Assembly (NCBI GenBank): GCA_019188255.1
Contig: JAETXT010000012.1
Span: 1,364,001 to 1,428,000 of the forward strand
Origin: Verticillium longisporum
Lineage: Eukaryota; Ascomycota; Sordariomycetes; Glomerellales; Plectosphaerellaceae
Length of the DNA stretch: 64,000 nucleotides
Reading direction: 5' to 3'
The stretch's first letter is position 1. The number at the start of each line of letters is the position of its first letter. Under the pieces are notes generated by a model that worked only from the letters and a program-made list of their open reading frames with translations, was not told the origin of the DNA and did no database searches. Positions 20,783 through 32,357 of this stretch are shown here, piece by piece. The translations under genes and the position numbers were made by a program.

Positions 20783-20790
20783 GCGAGCGC
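20783..20790. repeat. hAT target-site duplication, left copy
   Basis: GCGAGCGC, repeated exactly at 23897-23904. Eight-base duplications are characteristic of hAT-superfamily insertion. Confidence 0.9.
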
Positions 20791-23700
20791 TAGTGCTGCA
20801 CCCCGACCAAATAAGTCAAATATAGGTATCGGATTTAGTTATTTAGTCCGCTAAATTCGACGGATTTAGTTATTTAGTCCTATTTATAAATATCTAACTT
20901 ATTTAGTTAATAATAAAGCTATTATAATAATTATTAGCCTACCTAAGACCTAGATTCTATAATATTAAGACGATTCGCTACTATCGAGCCCTAATATAAC
21001 CCTCCTAGCTAAATTACTCCTCGACGAAGCTAGTTATTAAGGCATTAAAGCTCTTCTAGTATATTTAAAGCTATTCCTAACCTCTACGATATTAGAGTTA
21101 GCTTCGAGAGGCTAAATGCCCTTTTATAGTTTACCGATATCGTAAATATCGCTAAGATATTAAGGGCGAACTTATTAATAATAGGATATACCTCTTAGTA
21201 GCTTAATTACTAAGTAATAGGGTCCTTAATAGTAGAGTCCTATAAGAGATTAAAGCTAAGATATTTATTAAGCTTAGAGTTAAATATTAGAACTCTCTAA
21301 TACCTATTCTATATCTAGTTATCGAAGCTTATTAGGAGCGCTATAGGCTAAAGGTCCTATAGCTATTTAAAGCCGCTTTAGCTATAGTCTCTTTAAAGAT
21401 TCGAGGAGGATATAGAAGGAGAGTAATATTAATATTCTTATTATTAATAGAGGCCTTACTATATATAATAAAGCTATATAAGCTATTCTAAGCTTAATTA
21501 CTATATTTAAAGCTATTAATATTTAAAGCTAGGGTAGAGGATTATAATAGCTATATAGAGAGGGGACTCCTTAAGCTTTATATAGTATTAATTTAACTTC
21601 TATTATATATTAATAATAGATAAATAGAAATAATAATATAAATCTTTAATAAAGGCCTTAAAGCGCTATAATATATCTATATATTTATTATAGATATATT
21701 CTAGAAGTATTTAATTAATTAGAAATAATATAAATCGTTTATTTCGTTAATATTATACTCGCTTATAAGTATTTAAAGAGGCTTACCTTTCCTATTACTA
21801 GTTATTATTATTTAGATTATTAAAAAATGCTTTCTATTCCTCTATCCTCTCTAGGATATACTCTATTTTAATAAGAACCTCCTAGAAGGTATTATAGCTC
21901 TTATCTTTATTCTATCCTTATATTTATATTATCTATTAATAGAGGGGCTTAAGGGTAATATAAAGCTCTATTAAAAAGCGCTAATCTTTAAAGAGGAAGT
22001 AATCTTTAATAGGAATTTATTTATAAAGGTCGACTTTATATATATTTCTAATTAAGAAGCTTTAAATATCGCCCTTCTTCTTTAAAGCTTAATCGAATAT
22101 TAGATATATTAAATTCTATTAAATTTTATTATTTAATAATAATTAAAGCTCTATTATTATTTATTAATAAAAGAGGAATTCTTAACTTTAAGCTTCTTCT
22201 ATTATAATATATTAGAAGTATTTACTCTATTATAGAGAAGATCTTATTTATTTAATAATATTATAAAGCTTTCCTATTAAGCTCTTCTTTTATTAGAAGT
22301 ATAAGATATTATTAAGACTATTATTATCCTTAAAAGATTAAAACTCTTATTTAAATATCTTATTATCCTTATTATAGAGGAATATATAGCTAATAAAGTT
22401 AAATATATAATTATAGTATTATAATCGGTATTTAATAGTATCTTCTTTATATAGTTTAGGATAAAGAATATATAAGAGCTTATAAATATAAATATCGTTT
22501 ATTAAAGTATTATTAGAGATTAGAATATTAATAAGATTAATAATATCTTAATTCTTAATAATATTTATAATAATATTAATTATAAAAGTATTTATATAAA
22601 TATTTAGCTATTTATAAAATATTAAGAGATATTATTATTATTATTCTTAATTATTAATATAATATATAGATATTATAAATATTCTAAAGTAATTTAGAGA
22701 GGTCTAATAATTATAAAAGAGATAAATATCTATTAAGGAAGCTTAAAGTTCCGCCTATATCTACTTCTTCTTCTATATAAAGACTCGATTAAGTTTTATA
22801 TATAGATTCCTTTAATTCTAGAAGAGGTTATTATATATATTCGGATTTAGATTTAATAGTAAATAATATAAGAATAAGTTATTAAAAACGTTAAATAGCT
22901 AATTTATATTAATAATAAAGTTAAAGGTAAGCTCTTTTAGCCTTTCTATTTAAGCCCTTAATAGAGTAATAAAACGTTATAGATAAAGCGGAAGAGAAAT
23001 ATCTAAAGAACTCTAAGAGATATCCTCTATTAAAGATCCCTTAAATATCCTATATCTCTTCCTTAGATAGAGGCTCGAAGAAGTTATTATAGAGGCTTTA
23101 AATAGTATTAGATCCTATCTCTTATTATAGAGATTATAGATCTAGAAGCTCTCGTTAAAGGTATTCCTTTTATTAAGGAGCTCTACTATAAAGATCTTAT
23201 AATCCTTAATCTAGCTTATATAGCCTCTAGAGCCCTTCCTTATAATAAGAGTATTAAAGGTAAAATAGTAATTATATTAAATAGCTATAGGGAGGTCGGG
23301 ATTAGAGTAATTTAATTCGGAGAATTAAGTACGAATAAAGGTAAAGGGGCGGGTTCTAAAGATAATAAGAGATATATTAACCATAATAATAGTATAGGAA
23401 TAGCCCTAAGGGTATAAGAGCTATTATAATAATATTATAAATAAGCTAATTAATAGAATTACTATATTAATAGAATTATAATCTTAAGGGAATTACCCTA
23501 AGTTCTAATACCCTATATATATAAATATAAATATATTAGATAATATAAATAGAGTCTTCTTTATAAATATTAATAGAAGCTAATAGCTTAATTAATTAAG
23601 ATCTCTAGTACCCTATTAGAGGCTATAGATTTAAATCCTATTATTAGCATTATTATACTATTAATAAGAGACTCCTTCTTATTAATAGTATAACTTTTTA

Positions 23701-23896
23701 ATTAATTAGATAGGCCTTTTTATAGGTCCTAGGGCTCGGAATAGCTATATTCCGGGCCTAAATATATATTTAAACGTTTACTAAATATCTAAATATCGAA
23801 ATACTATAGATTTAATTATTTAATTATAGGAAATCGGTCTATTTATTTAGCTATTTAATGATTTAACTTATTATATTTAATCGGGGTGCATCATTG
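20791..23896. mobile_element. RIP-saturated hAT-type DNA transposon remnant
   Basis: 3,106 bp of extremely AT-rich DNA with sharp edges, flanked by a perfect 8-bp duplication GCGAGCGC. The ends are inverted repeats. The left end reads TAGTGCTGCACCCCGACC and the right end, reverse-complemented, reads CAATGATGCACCCCGATT. Both fit the YARNG start typical of hAT ends. They differ mainly by C/T changes. Inside, CpA and TpG are almost absent while TpA is hugely over-represented and CpG and CpT persist, the classic product of RIP. No open frame of 60 codons survives on either strand, so the transposase is destroyed. The mutation stops at the element ends and does not visibly spread into the flanks. 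Superfamily assignment rests on duplication length and end motif, not on a transposase sequence. Confidence 0.85.
20830..20880. repeat. Subterminal direct repeat of the hAT element
   Basis: A 20-bp unit CGGATTTAGTTATTTAGTCC occurs at 20830-20849 and again, identical, at 20861-20880. The right end has a related degenerate form (ATTTATTTAGCTATTTAATG around 23850). Repeated subterminal motifs are where hAT transposases bind in addition to the terminal repeats. Confidence 0.75.
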
Positions 23897-25973
23897 GCGA
23901 GCGCAGCGACCGGGGATAGAGGACACCAGCGCCTCCCGTCCCGCCATGGACTTAGTCGTTCTTGCAACAAGGGTGTTTTGATTATCATCTGGGCAGAATG
24001 GGCGGCGGAGACGGATCAGACCAGGGCATGTCGATCAGGCCAGGGCTCCTCGGACAGGCCCTAGCTGCCTCCGCAAGTAGGTAAAGACAGAATGGTCATG
24101 ATGATCAGATCTCATGAAAAGCTGGCTATCTTGAGATGTGACCAGGAATGTGCCCGTGTACGAGTCCAGGTGAAAGCCGGGGTGGATGGGTCAAGCGGAT
24201 TCGGGGCCCATGTGCTACGATCTGCCATAAGACCTTGTATTACCGTAGACGCCACCAGAGACGAAAGTTTTACCAGAGACTTACTATCACAGGGGGGGAC
24301 CACTATTGCCAGCCGGAACCCTGGGTTGGTAGCCGTCGTGTTTTGCTGCACTCGAACGTGCGGACGGCAGAGATTTATCCCAATAGTGTCATGCATGAAT
24401 GTGTGCGCAGGATGAATTGGACAGACGTGCGCGGGAGGCGACGAGTGATGTTGAGCTCCAGAAAGATGAGTCAACATTTTGGTTTTGGGGGGTTTTTTTT
24501 TATTGGCAATGTGGGCAAGAGGCGCCACCGAGGACGAAAGCTGCCATCGATTACTTCGGTGTTCGATGGCTGAGGCCGTCAGGTTTCAGACGCAGGCAAC
24601 CCGGTGAGAATCCGCGGCCACGACTGCAGCTGCTGTGCTCTGCTCGCGTTGTCGTGTTTTCTTCAGCAATTTCTGGGCACGGTGGCGTTCGAAGTACGGC
24701 ATCGAGTCTGACTCGAGCCCATTGCTTCACTTTTCCACTGCTGGGGATACAACCAGTTGCCATCTTGCTTGAGCGTTCGTCTCTCGAACCGGGATCACGC
24801 TTTGTTGTTTGTCCGGAGAGCGCTCTGGCCTGTATACGAGATGGCCCTTGCCCTGTATGAAAGAGCCATTGTCTCTCCTAACTCGATGGGATGGGTGTGT
24901 GTGGTGTGGCCACTCAAGGCAGGTTGACGGTCAGAACTTCAACTCTACATGCGTGTTGGTTGAAGCGCAACTCGTGCGCTACTTCACTCCATTTGCGAGC
25001 CCCTTCTTGATTTGCCACCCCGTCCTTGAAGTCTCAAACTACTGTGGAAAGGTGGCGCGGCTACCTCATCAGGCGCGTTAGGAGGGCCTTGCCTTGGGAG
25101 TCGACTGGGAACCATGCTTCCACTTGACAAGGCTATCTCCAGCCTCTGTGATAAGGTCCCACTTGGGATGTCAGTGTGTCTCAAGCATCACGCAGGAAGG
25201 GTGTCATTGAGCGAAGAGAAGGGTCAGAGGGCTGAGGAAGGAAGCCGGCTCATTGGAGATCGGCGCCATCAAGACCTTGCAGTCTCGCGGGCTGAAGCTA
25301 GCCAAGGAGGGGTGGACTCGGCCGTTGGTGCCCTTCTTGACAGGAGCCATCGTACACGTCCAACCGAAAAGCACAGACAGCGTGTCGACTTGTGCGCTGC
25401 TCGGTGACCTAATTGGTTGCGTTGGCAGTTCCCGGATGTGGTGCGGAACATGGGTCTGTGTGGTGTTGTAGTAGCGAGCAGCGGAAGGGGCTCAACAACT
25501 ACGAGGGGTCGCCGTGTTGCAATGTGCCGAACAGCTTGAGAAGACCTGGTTGGTGGTGTTCAAAAGCACATACAACGTCAAGCCTGCCTTGGCGGCTGTT
25601 TGGGCCATGACTTTTGTTTCTCTCGGTAGGCGTTCGGGGAGGGTGATCTACCACACACGTCCGTGTCCTAAGATTACTTCCCAAAGCACGTCACATCTTG
25701 ACGGGGAGACGGGGGGACGGAGACCTGCCAGCCTCATCGCACGACTGGCCCTGGCGCCCTACAGTACCTAGTCAGTGCCTTGATTGCTGGGGTGACATCG
25801 GCTCATGGCGAGTGTCTTTCGTGCCCTGTCACTCACATGCATGCCTGCCACAAGGAAATGTTCTCTATAGACTCAAGTAAATTTTCCATCTAGATCGATC
25901 ATGTCCTGTGCGGTCCGTCTAAGGGTATCATCATACCGTACCATGGCTATCGTACACCGACAAGCAGGCCCGT
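23897..25973. other. Intergenic stretch right of the hAT element
   Basis: Begins with the right copy of the duplication GCGAGCGC (23897-23904). Composition returns abruptly to about 55 percent GC. No gene was supported; frames of 70-140 codons overlap on opposite strands without domains. It ends at the convergent 3' end of the DUF1640 gene. Confidence 0.5.
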
Positions 25974-27361
25974 CTAGCTCGCCGCCAAGATCTCCGCCGC
26001 ATCCGGCGCGGAACTGTGGTCTCGCTTGCCATCTGACGCCCGCAGCACCTCAGCCTGCCTCTTCAGCCGCTCGGCCTCCTTCTTGTTCTCATGGCTCACA
26101 TAGGTGCCATAACGCAGCGTGCCCAGCGTCAGCACGGCCATGAAGAGGATACCCAGGACCGATCGCCGGATGAGCACCCAGCGCAGGCCTTCAATCTCCG
26201 ACTTGGCGTCGCTGCTCAACGAGATGCTGATTTTGTAGTTGATCTGCTGAATCTGCAGGCGTGTGTCAGTGTCCGACAGAGTGTTCTCTACTGCAGAGAG
26301 AGAGAGGGGCGGAGGGGGGCCGCGGTACGTACAATGCTGTCGACGCCCTTCTGCTCCTCGCTCACGGCTATCTTGCGGTCGTTGAACATGCCGCGCACAT
26401 TGTCGTTCAGCGTGAGGACCTCCTGGCTCAGCGACTGCGTCAAGATGTCCACCTCGTGCTGCAGCAGGGTCCGCTGCTGCCTCATCTCCTCGTCGGCGAT
26501 GCGCTGGTTGTTCTTGACTTCGGTGCTGAGCTCCGAGCACGCGGCGCGGAACAAATACGTCTCCTATCAGACTTGGTCAGCACGTGTCCAACCCTGCTCT
26601 CGCGCGGCGCCGATGAATGCACCACGCCCTTCCCAGAGGCAGCCATGTCCACTCACGTTCTCGACGTCGCTCTTGCTGACGAGGCTGTCCTGCGCGACGT
26701 CCAGGTTCTGCGCTAGGATCCGCCGCACGGCCTTCATCACCGACGTGGCCTGCACCTCGGTGTACCCGCCGGCCTGGAGCTGCCGCACGAGCGAGTAGCT
26801 GCCAAAGTGGTGGACATAGGGCGGCGGCGACAGGTGAGGGTGCTGCCGCGCGCCGCCCTCCTCGGTGCCGGGTTCGGGCATCTGCAGCATGGCCTCCAGC
26901 GGTCCGCTCTTCTTCGCATCTTGGCGCGCCTCCTCGCGGGAGTCGGACGCGGCCGCATCTTTCCCTTCGGCGTCGGGCTCGGCGTTGGTGTCGGCGGGGG
27001 GGTGTGCTGTCAGAGGTGGCGGCTGTGCCTCGGCAGCTGGCTCGGTGGCGGCGGCGGCGGCGGTGTTGGCGGCAGCGGCGTGGGCGAGCTCCGAGTCCTT
27101 GGCGAGCGCTTCGGGGCTCGGTGGCGCGAGGGGAGGCCTCATCTCGTCATCTTCGGCCGGCGCAGGCAGAGGCTCGACGGCCTTGCCGTGGCGGCGGGCG
27201 ACGGGGGCGCGTGGTGCGAAGGCTGTCGAGAAGACGGCGCGCTGGCGTTTGGGGTCGGCATAGCGCTTGCGGCATGTCCTCGTGGCCTGGGCGACGCCGG
27301 TGCCGACCCGCAGAGGACGGAACAGAGGCGGGTAGAGAAAGGTCAGGCGCGCTGTCGACAT
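25974..27361 (-). CDS. Mitochondrial coiled-coil DUF1640/CCDC90 (Fmp32/MCUR1-type) protein
   Basis: Three exons on the minus strand: 27361-26657, 26563-26333 and 26252-25974. The introns (26564-26656 and 26253-26332) both fall in phase 0 and have GTGAGT/GTACGT donors. The 404-residue product starts with an arginine-rich, acid-free N-terminus fitting a mitochondrial presequence. A long Ala/Pro-rich, low-complexity linker follows to about residue 190. The conserved DUF1640 region comes next: a helical block with FGSYSLVRQLQAGGYTEVQA, then a coiled coil of about 150 residues. One membrane span near the C-terminus reads VLGILFMAVLTLGTLRYG. Yeast Fmp32 and animal MCUR1/CCDC90 share this layout and sit in the inner mitochondrial membrane with roles in respiratory-complex assembly. 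An acceptor closer to the second donor would give an immediate stop, so the distal CTGCAG acceptor was chosen. Confidence 0.9.
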
Positions 27362-27788
27362 GGTGGTGTTGTGTGCAGGTGTACGAAGAGGAATGGCTGA
27401 GCCATGCCACGACCATGACGTTGGACAAACATGGATCGAGTCTCGGCACTTGCCTCTGGTTGGGTCGGTCCGATGACCGCTCAGGCGGAGGGGAATGAAT
27501 CAATCACGTGGCAGCGGGAGCGGGTCAACCATTGACTTCGGTCAGCATGTCAATCAACATGACGCCCTCTTCTGAGAACTTGGAAGAGCTTCCGAAGAAC
27601 TTCTGAAGAACTTCTGAAGAAGAAGAAGAATCAGCCACTGGGGGCCGGCAATGCCCTTGCGACATGTCACTTCATGACAGATCCAATTGTCTTGGGGGGC
27701 GAAACTGTTGTTCTCTCGATACTACTTCCTGCGCCTCCCAACCCTTCCCCACTGTCTCCAGCACAGCAGTTTCGTGCTGGTCCCTCGC

Positions 27789-27880
27789 ATCCGCTACACG
27801 ACTACAGGAATGGAGAGTGTATGGTCTGGTCCGCATCTGCTACACGACTACAGAGATGGAGAGCGTATGGTCTGGTCCGG
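27789..27880. repeat. 46-bp tandem duplication
   Basis: Units 27789-27834 and 27835-27880 are adjacent copies sharing CTACACGACTACAG and ATGGTCTGGTCCG, with about four differences, mostly transitions. They lie between the DUF1640 and pseudokinase genes, near the 3' end of the latter. No coding role is seen. Confidence 0.8.
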
Positions 27881-27961
27881 GTCCTCCTCGGACGTCTCAT
27901 CTTCAGGATGCGACCCAGATGAGTCCGACACATGGAGGGCCTCGTCGTTCTTTGGCGACTT

Positions 27962-29137
27962 CTAGCTGCCAACGTTCCCGACAAGGTCTGCAGTCTTTGT
28001 GGTCGCTCGGCCATTGAAATAGCTCGGAGTTTCGATGTTGTCAAAGTCCATCTGCCGACAGTAGTTCTTCGCGTTCTCGCCCCCAAAGTTTTCTTCGAGC
28101 CAAGCAGTGAACTTTTGCTCGTCCTTGAAGTATTCCAGAGGAATCCATCCCTCGAATTGATCGTTTTCGTCGACGGCGTACCAATCGATGGGTGAGACGG
28201 GGTGTGGCAGTAGCTCGACCACAGGTGTGTAGTTGACTTCCTTACACTCAACGGTGGCAAGCTTCCAACCACCAACGATGACGACGCGGGGTTTCAATGC
28301 TGCGTTGGCCTTGGCTGTCGATGGGCGAGAGATCATGACGTTCTCGGGCATGATGTTACCGTAAACGACTCCAGTGTGTCGCATTTTCGACTCCATGTCA
28401 AAAAGTTCTTTCATGACCAGCATGCGCTGGTCATCGTTTCCCGCATGAGGGCCCGGAACAAGCGCAGGGATGCGGTTGTACGGCACGGTGCACAATGCGC
28501 GCATCGTCGAGCCGTCAATGTACTCCAGGAGAATGAGGCACACGGGTCTATACTGGCCCGCGATGTTGCTGCGCATCGGCATCGTGAAGGCGCCGTAGTA
28601 CTTTGGTGCGAATTGGCCGTCCGTTCCCATCGTCTTGAAGTGTTGGTAGACGGCGGCCTCCCTGCTGAGATCAATGTCCGCTTGCCTGACAACATCGCTG
28701 GCATACGGGAGAGCACATCCCAGAAAAGGGTAGTAGAGCGGGTCGTAGATCTTGGCAACAACGCGAGCTGGGATGCCTTTGTACATCTGGCCCAGATTGA
28801 GTTTACAAACGACAACCTGTGAGCCCCTCTCCTTGGTGGTCTTGATGGTCTTCTCGATGGTCAGGCCGATGTGCTGAGAAGACTTGGTACCATCATCCGT
28901 TGGCCATGCGGCACCACGGGGAAGATGCTCGGCGACAAGTTGGCTTCTTGTCTTGTGCTGCTTGATCACGGCATCGCCATCGAAAGTCGAAGAGGGGTCA
29001 GACGGGCGATAGTAGGAAGGACCATCGAATGGTTCAGGCGCCTCATGGGGAGTGATCATCAACTGGCGGCCTTGGTGGTAGGGGAAGTCTTCATCGTGGT
29101 AGGTGTCCAAAGGAGGCATCCACGGATGGTTGGCCAT
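27962..29137 (-). CDS. Protein-kinase-fold pseudokinase
   Basis: A single uninterrupted 391-residue frame. The kinase fold is recognisable: a VVAK motif with Lys129, an alpha-C glutamate E160 in LSREAAVYQHF and a hinge-like LILLEYIDG. The catalytic-loop position is HTGVVYGNIMPEN (254-266) and the activation position is VVIVGGW. The catalytic Asp of the usual HGD/HRD is Asn261, the preceding His is Tyr259, and the DFG Asp is replaced by Gly. ATP-dependent phosphotransfer is therefore unlikely, and a scaffold or binding role is more plausible. The family resembles the divergent kinase-like proteins that are numerous in filamentous fungi. It is transcribed away from the nuclease-like gene starting at 30308, with 1.17 kb between the two starts. 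Confidence 0.85.
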   Translation of the reverse strand: MANHPWMPPLDTYHDEDFPYHQGRQLMITPHEAPEPFDGPSYYRPSDPSSTFDGDAVIKQHKTRSQLVAEHLPRGAAWPTDDGTKSSQHIGLTIEKTIKTTKERGSQVVVCKLNLGQMYKGIPARVVAKIYDPLYYPFLGCALPYASDVVRQADIDLSREAAVYQHFKTMGTDGQFAPKYYGAFTMPMRSNIAGQYRPVCLILLEYIDGSTMRALCTVPYNRIPALVPGPHAGNDDQRMLVMKELFDMESKMRHTGVVYGNIMPENVMISRPSTAKANAALKPRVVIVGGWKLATVECKEVNYTPVVELLPHPVSPIDWYAVDENDQFEGWIPLEYFKDEQKFTAWLEENFGGENAKNYCRQMDFDNIETPSYFNGRATTKTADLVGNVGS

Positions 29138-30307
29138 AACGATGTCGCTAGAGCAGGAGGTACGTTGACGAGAAACGGGTCAGGAAAATGTCGTGCGGAA
29201 GGCGCGACCTTACAAGTCTTGCGTTCGTGTGGCTAGGGTTTTGGGGTGTGTCAGGTGAGGTGCTGAAGTAAGGTAGGTAGGGAAAGCCTGTATGAAGTGA
29301 TGAAGGGGACGACCCTGCTGGCAAAAGGTCAAGCTGTCAGCAAAAGAGAAATATGGATTGCTGTCAGACAGTGAATGCAAAGAAGGCAAGGTGGACAAGT
29401 ATTGGTTTCTTGTGGAGGGGAAGGCGTATTCTTTATAAAGAGGCGTGCGGACGACAACTGTTTGTCTGGCGTGTGGGGCGCCCCAGGCATCCAGATACCT
29501 GGATGAATATCTTGGGTTGCTCACTGCGTCACGGGGAAGGAAGGTTGAGTTTAAGCCTACCAAGTTGCCCACCGCTCTCGATCATTTCTCAGCATGTCCA
29601 ATTTATGTCAGTAGTGTTCCATTGAATAAGGTACCCAAAATATTCATGTCGTTGGAGGCCCTTATTCCAACACTCAATGAATGCCTTGCCGCATCCAGAG
29701 TGTTTCTGTCTCAAGATCTGATCAACTCAGTGGCTATCCCAGTCGCTGAAGCAAAATAAGGCAGTCCATGCTTGGCTCCATAAACGTAGGCAAGGAAGCG
29801 AGACTGTAACCGGACTTCTTGGATTCACTGCCCTTTCATTCACTATACGTGCCCACTGCCTTCCGTCATAAGATAGTTAGCAGCCTTCAAATGCCGGTTC
29901 ATGACCATTCTCGAGGAGTTTTCAGCATCTCCATTCACCACCCGCCCTTCTTCCCTTTTTTGTTTTGGTTGAACAAACAGTGAATTCTCAGACACCCTGA
30001 CTGGGGTTGCTGCCTTTCCAAGATGCGCCGGATTTTCGCAGCTTCGAGCTTCCACACCTTCCCCCTCTCGTGCTCCTTCTACCAGAAACAACGAGTTTCC
30101 CAAGATCCAGTTCCACATCCTACTCGAACTTCCGGTACCTGCTCGATATATCTTCTGCCTACTACGACTCCTACCTGTCAAAGTCTGGCTCGTCCTTCAA
30201 GCAAACAACGTGAGTATCCGCTTTGACGTCAGCCTTTCTCTTGTCGCAAGCCTCCATGTTATTGAAAGCTGATTCAGTGACAACTGATCAAGCCTACCAA
30301 CACCACA
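29138..30307. promoter_or_regulatory. Shared divergent upstream region
   Basis: The 1,170 bp between two divergently read start codons must hold the promoters of both the pseudokinase and the nuclease-like gene. On the right side a GTGAGT...CTGATTCAG segment (30210-30277, 68 bp) looks like an intron in the 5' leader of the rightward gene. No binding site could be named. Confidence 0.5.
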
Positions 30308-31404
30308 ATGGCCTTGACGCCCCCCGTCACAATCCTCAGCCTCGTCCATAATCGGATTCGCCCCGAGAAACTCTTCAAGGAAGACACCGACGATCCGCCC
30401 ATACACAGGGCTCCCCAGAGCAGCACCAGTTGGTCCGCCAAGCTGATGAAGCCTGTTGTCGTGGCTTTAGAGCGGCCGGTCGAAGACTACCTCCGCATGT
30501 ACGCCAACTTTCATAACGTCACCCAGCAGCGGGCCACTTCGAGCGAGCTCGCGAACAATGTTCAACAGATCTGGACCCGCCTGAACACCGAACATCATCT
30601 CCTGACCGACCACTCCGCATCGATCATCAGCGAACACGATGTCGTCCGAGAGTCTGCCAAACACATACTGCATCCCGTTTATCAGGTCATGGTACTGTTC
30701 GGCGCAGTGAAGAGTGCTGACCGCCATGACGGTGTCCATTTCGAGGTCCGCACTATCGGCGAAAGCGAAGTCACTTCTATGGACGAAGTCATGGTCGACG
30801 GCGCGCCTGCCATGCTGGAAGGCCGCCCGGACATGCTGCTGGTACGTTGCGCGACCGGGCAGCAGCCCATCAAGTCCGGTGGCCGCCGGGGGGCTGCCGA
30901 GGAGATCAACTCGCGCTCATTCTGTGCATTCGAGTACAAGAATGCCCACGTTCTGGATAGGCTCAGCTGGAAAAAGGCAATCAAGCCGGTCTCGGGCCGG
31001 CCACTTGTCATTGCTGGTGCTGAGTGGGCTCGCCGGGCTCGAGGGTCGGCGAAGAGGACCTTTCTAGATGGAAGGTGCGTTGCTGTTTTCAAGCAAGCCA
31101 TTCTCTACGCCATTTTGGAGCGTACCAAACATGTTGTTCTCTACGACAGCAAGAGCATTGTGCTGCTCAAGTTTCCGGTATGCACATTGACCACACCTCC
31201 ACCGTCGAGGACCTCATCAGCAGGGGTGTAGGGGACTGGTGCCAGGCGACTTTCATCCCTATTGATGACCAGCCGTTGTTGCAGGATAACGATAGAAGCT
31301 ATTCGGGAGGGCAGTTGGCGCTGCAGGCTCTGCTGGGCTTCTTCTTCGAAGCCATGGAAGATACCCCCCGCGACAGCAAGCAGGATGGAACTCTTGGTGT
31401 TTGA
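30308..31404 (+). CDS. PD-(D/E)XK nuclease-like protein with one frame break
   Basis: The first frame runs from the ATG at 30308 to about 31177. Protein-like sequence continues in another frame from about 31178 to the stop at 31404. Joining needs one extra G in the CCGG at 31175-31178; no GT-AG intron of workable length restores the frame (the only in-frame one would be 32 bp). If the break is real, the product ends after 307 residues in a non-homologous tail. Across the join it would be about 365 residues. Residues 173-211 carry R-P-D175 followed by F-E209-Y-K211-N, the spacing and context of a PD-(D/E)XK nuclease core. The rest is helical and unrecognised. A 5' leader intron is likely at 30210-30277. 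Its role is unknown; the nuclease assignment is motif-level only. Confidence 0.65.
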
Positions 31405-32357
31405 TACTAGCAAGCGACCAGGACTGCCGGATGCCGACGATACCATCGGAGGACGCTGGGGGACAGGGGGCGACGCTGGATATGGGCTGCCGGATGGTGT
31501 GGGCTACTGGATGGCGGCGGCTAGAGGCGCGCCGGAAAACGGCAAAACAAGGTCGTCATCGGGAGTGGAAGTGGACGGGATGACGATGGCCTATGTTGCG
31601 ATGTGCCCTTCTTGTTAGCCCTGGAGTCCAGTCAATCATACGACTCACACATAACCTGCTCTCTTTGCCCGTGTTGATCGATTGCGCGCACAGGTCATGG
31701 TATACTGACATGATCTTGATTTGCATACCGTACTGTAGTGGTACTACACAAACCGGGATTGGCATCCTATGTTGATGCGGCTATCAATGCTGGTCACGCC
31801 AGTACTACAGATTCCCACGCACCAGTGCACCCCCCTCCCAGCTACTAGTGTATACCATTTTAATGTCCCAGCCAGAATGTTCACCCCATCGTGGCAGCCG
31901 TAACAGGGCCACCAAGCACCATCCATACCCAAACCCCAAGACCATTATGAGGGACTGCCCGACGTATCCCTCGATCTTACGGCGAGACAATGAAACCCAA
32001 AAGAACACGTGGTAAATGAAGAAGGAAAAAATCCGTAAGGTCTTGCGCCGTGTGAGTTTTGCTGTCCGGAGAACCCGGCCGCCTAATGGTCCGGGCTAGC
32101 AGTTGTAATGGCCGTATTGTCCAGTTCTCTCGCAATATTCGAGGCCGTAAATTCAAAGTGAAACTGTCATGAACATGTGATTAGGAAGTGTAGTGACGCC
32201 ATGCCCGCAAATCGGGTCCAGGCGTGGTGACCGGTAACGGCTGTCAGAGGTGCTTGCCAGTGACACGGCCAAGTAAGTTTGTAATACATTGTCGAAAAGA
32301 CCCATGGTTCATGGACTGTTGTTGAGATCCAACGAGAAATGATACGGCGGGTATGCT
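31405..32357. other. Convergent intergenic region
   Basis: Lies between the 3' ends of the nuclease-like gene (plus) and the PUF gene (minus). It must contain both 3' untranslated regions. No additional gene or RNA was recognised. Confidence 0.6.

Noticed and set aside
31178..31209. 32-bp intron that would restore the frame of the nuclease-like gene
   Set aside because: Too short for a fungal spliceosomal intron; a one-base shortfall is more likely.
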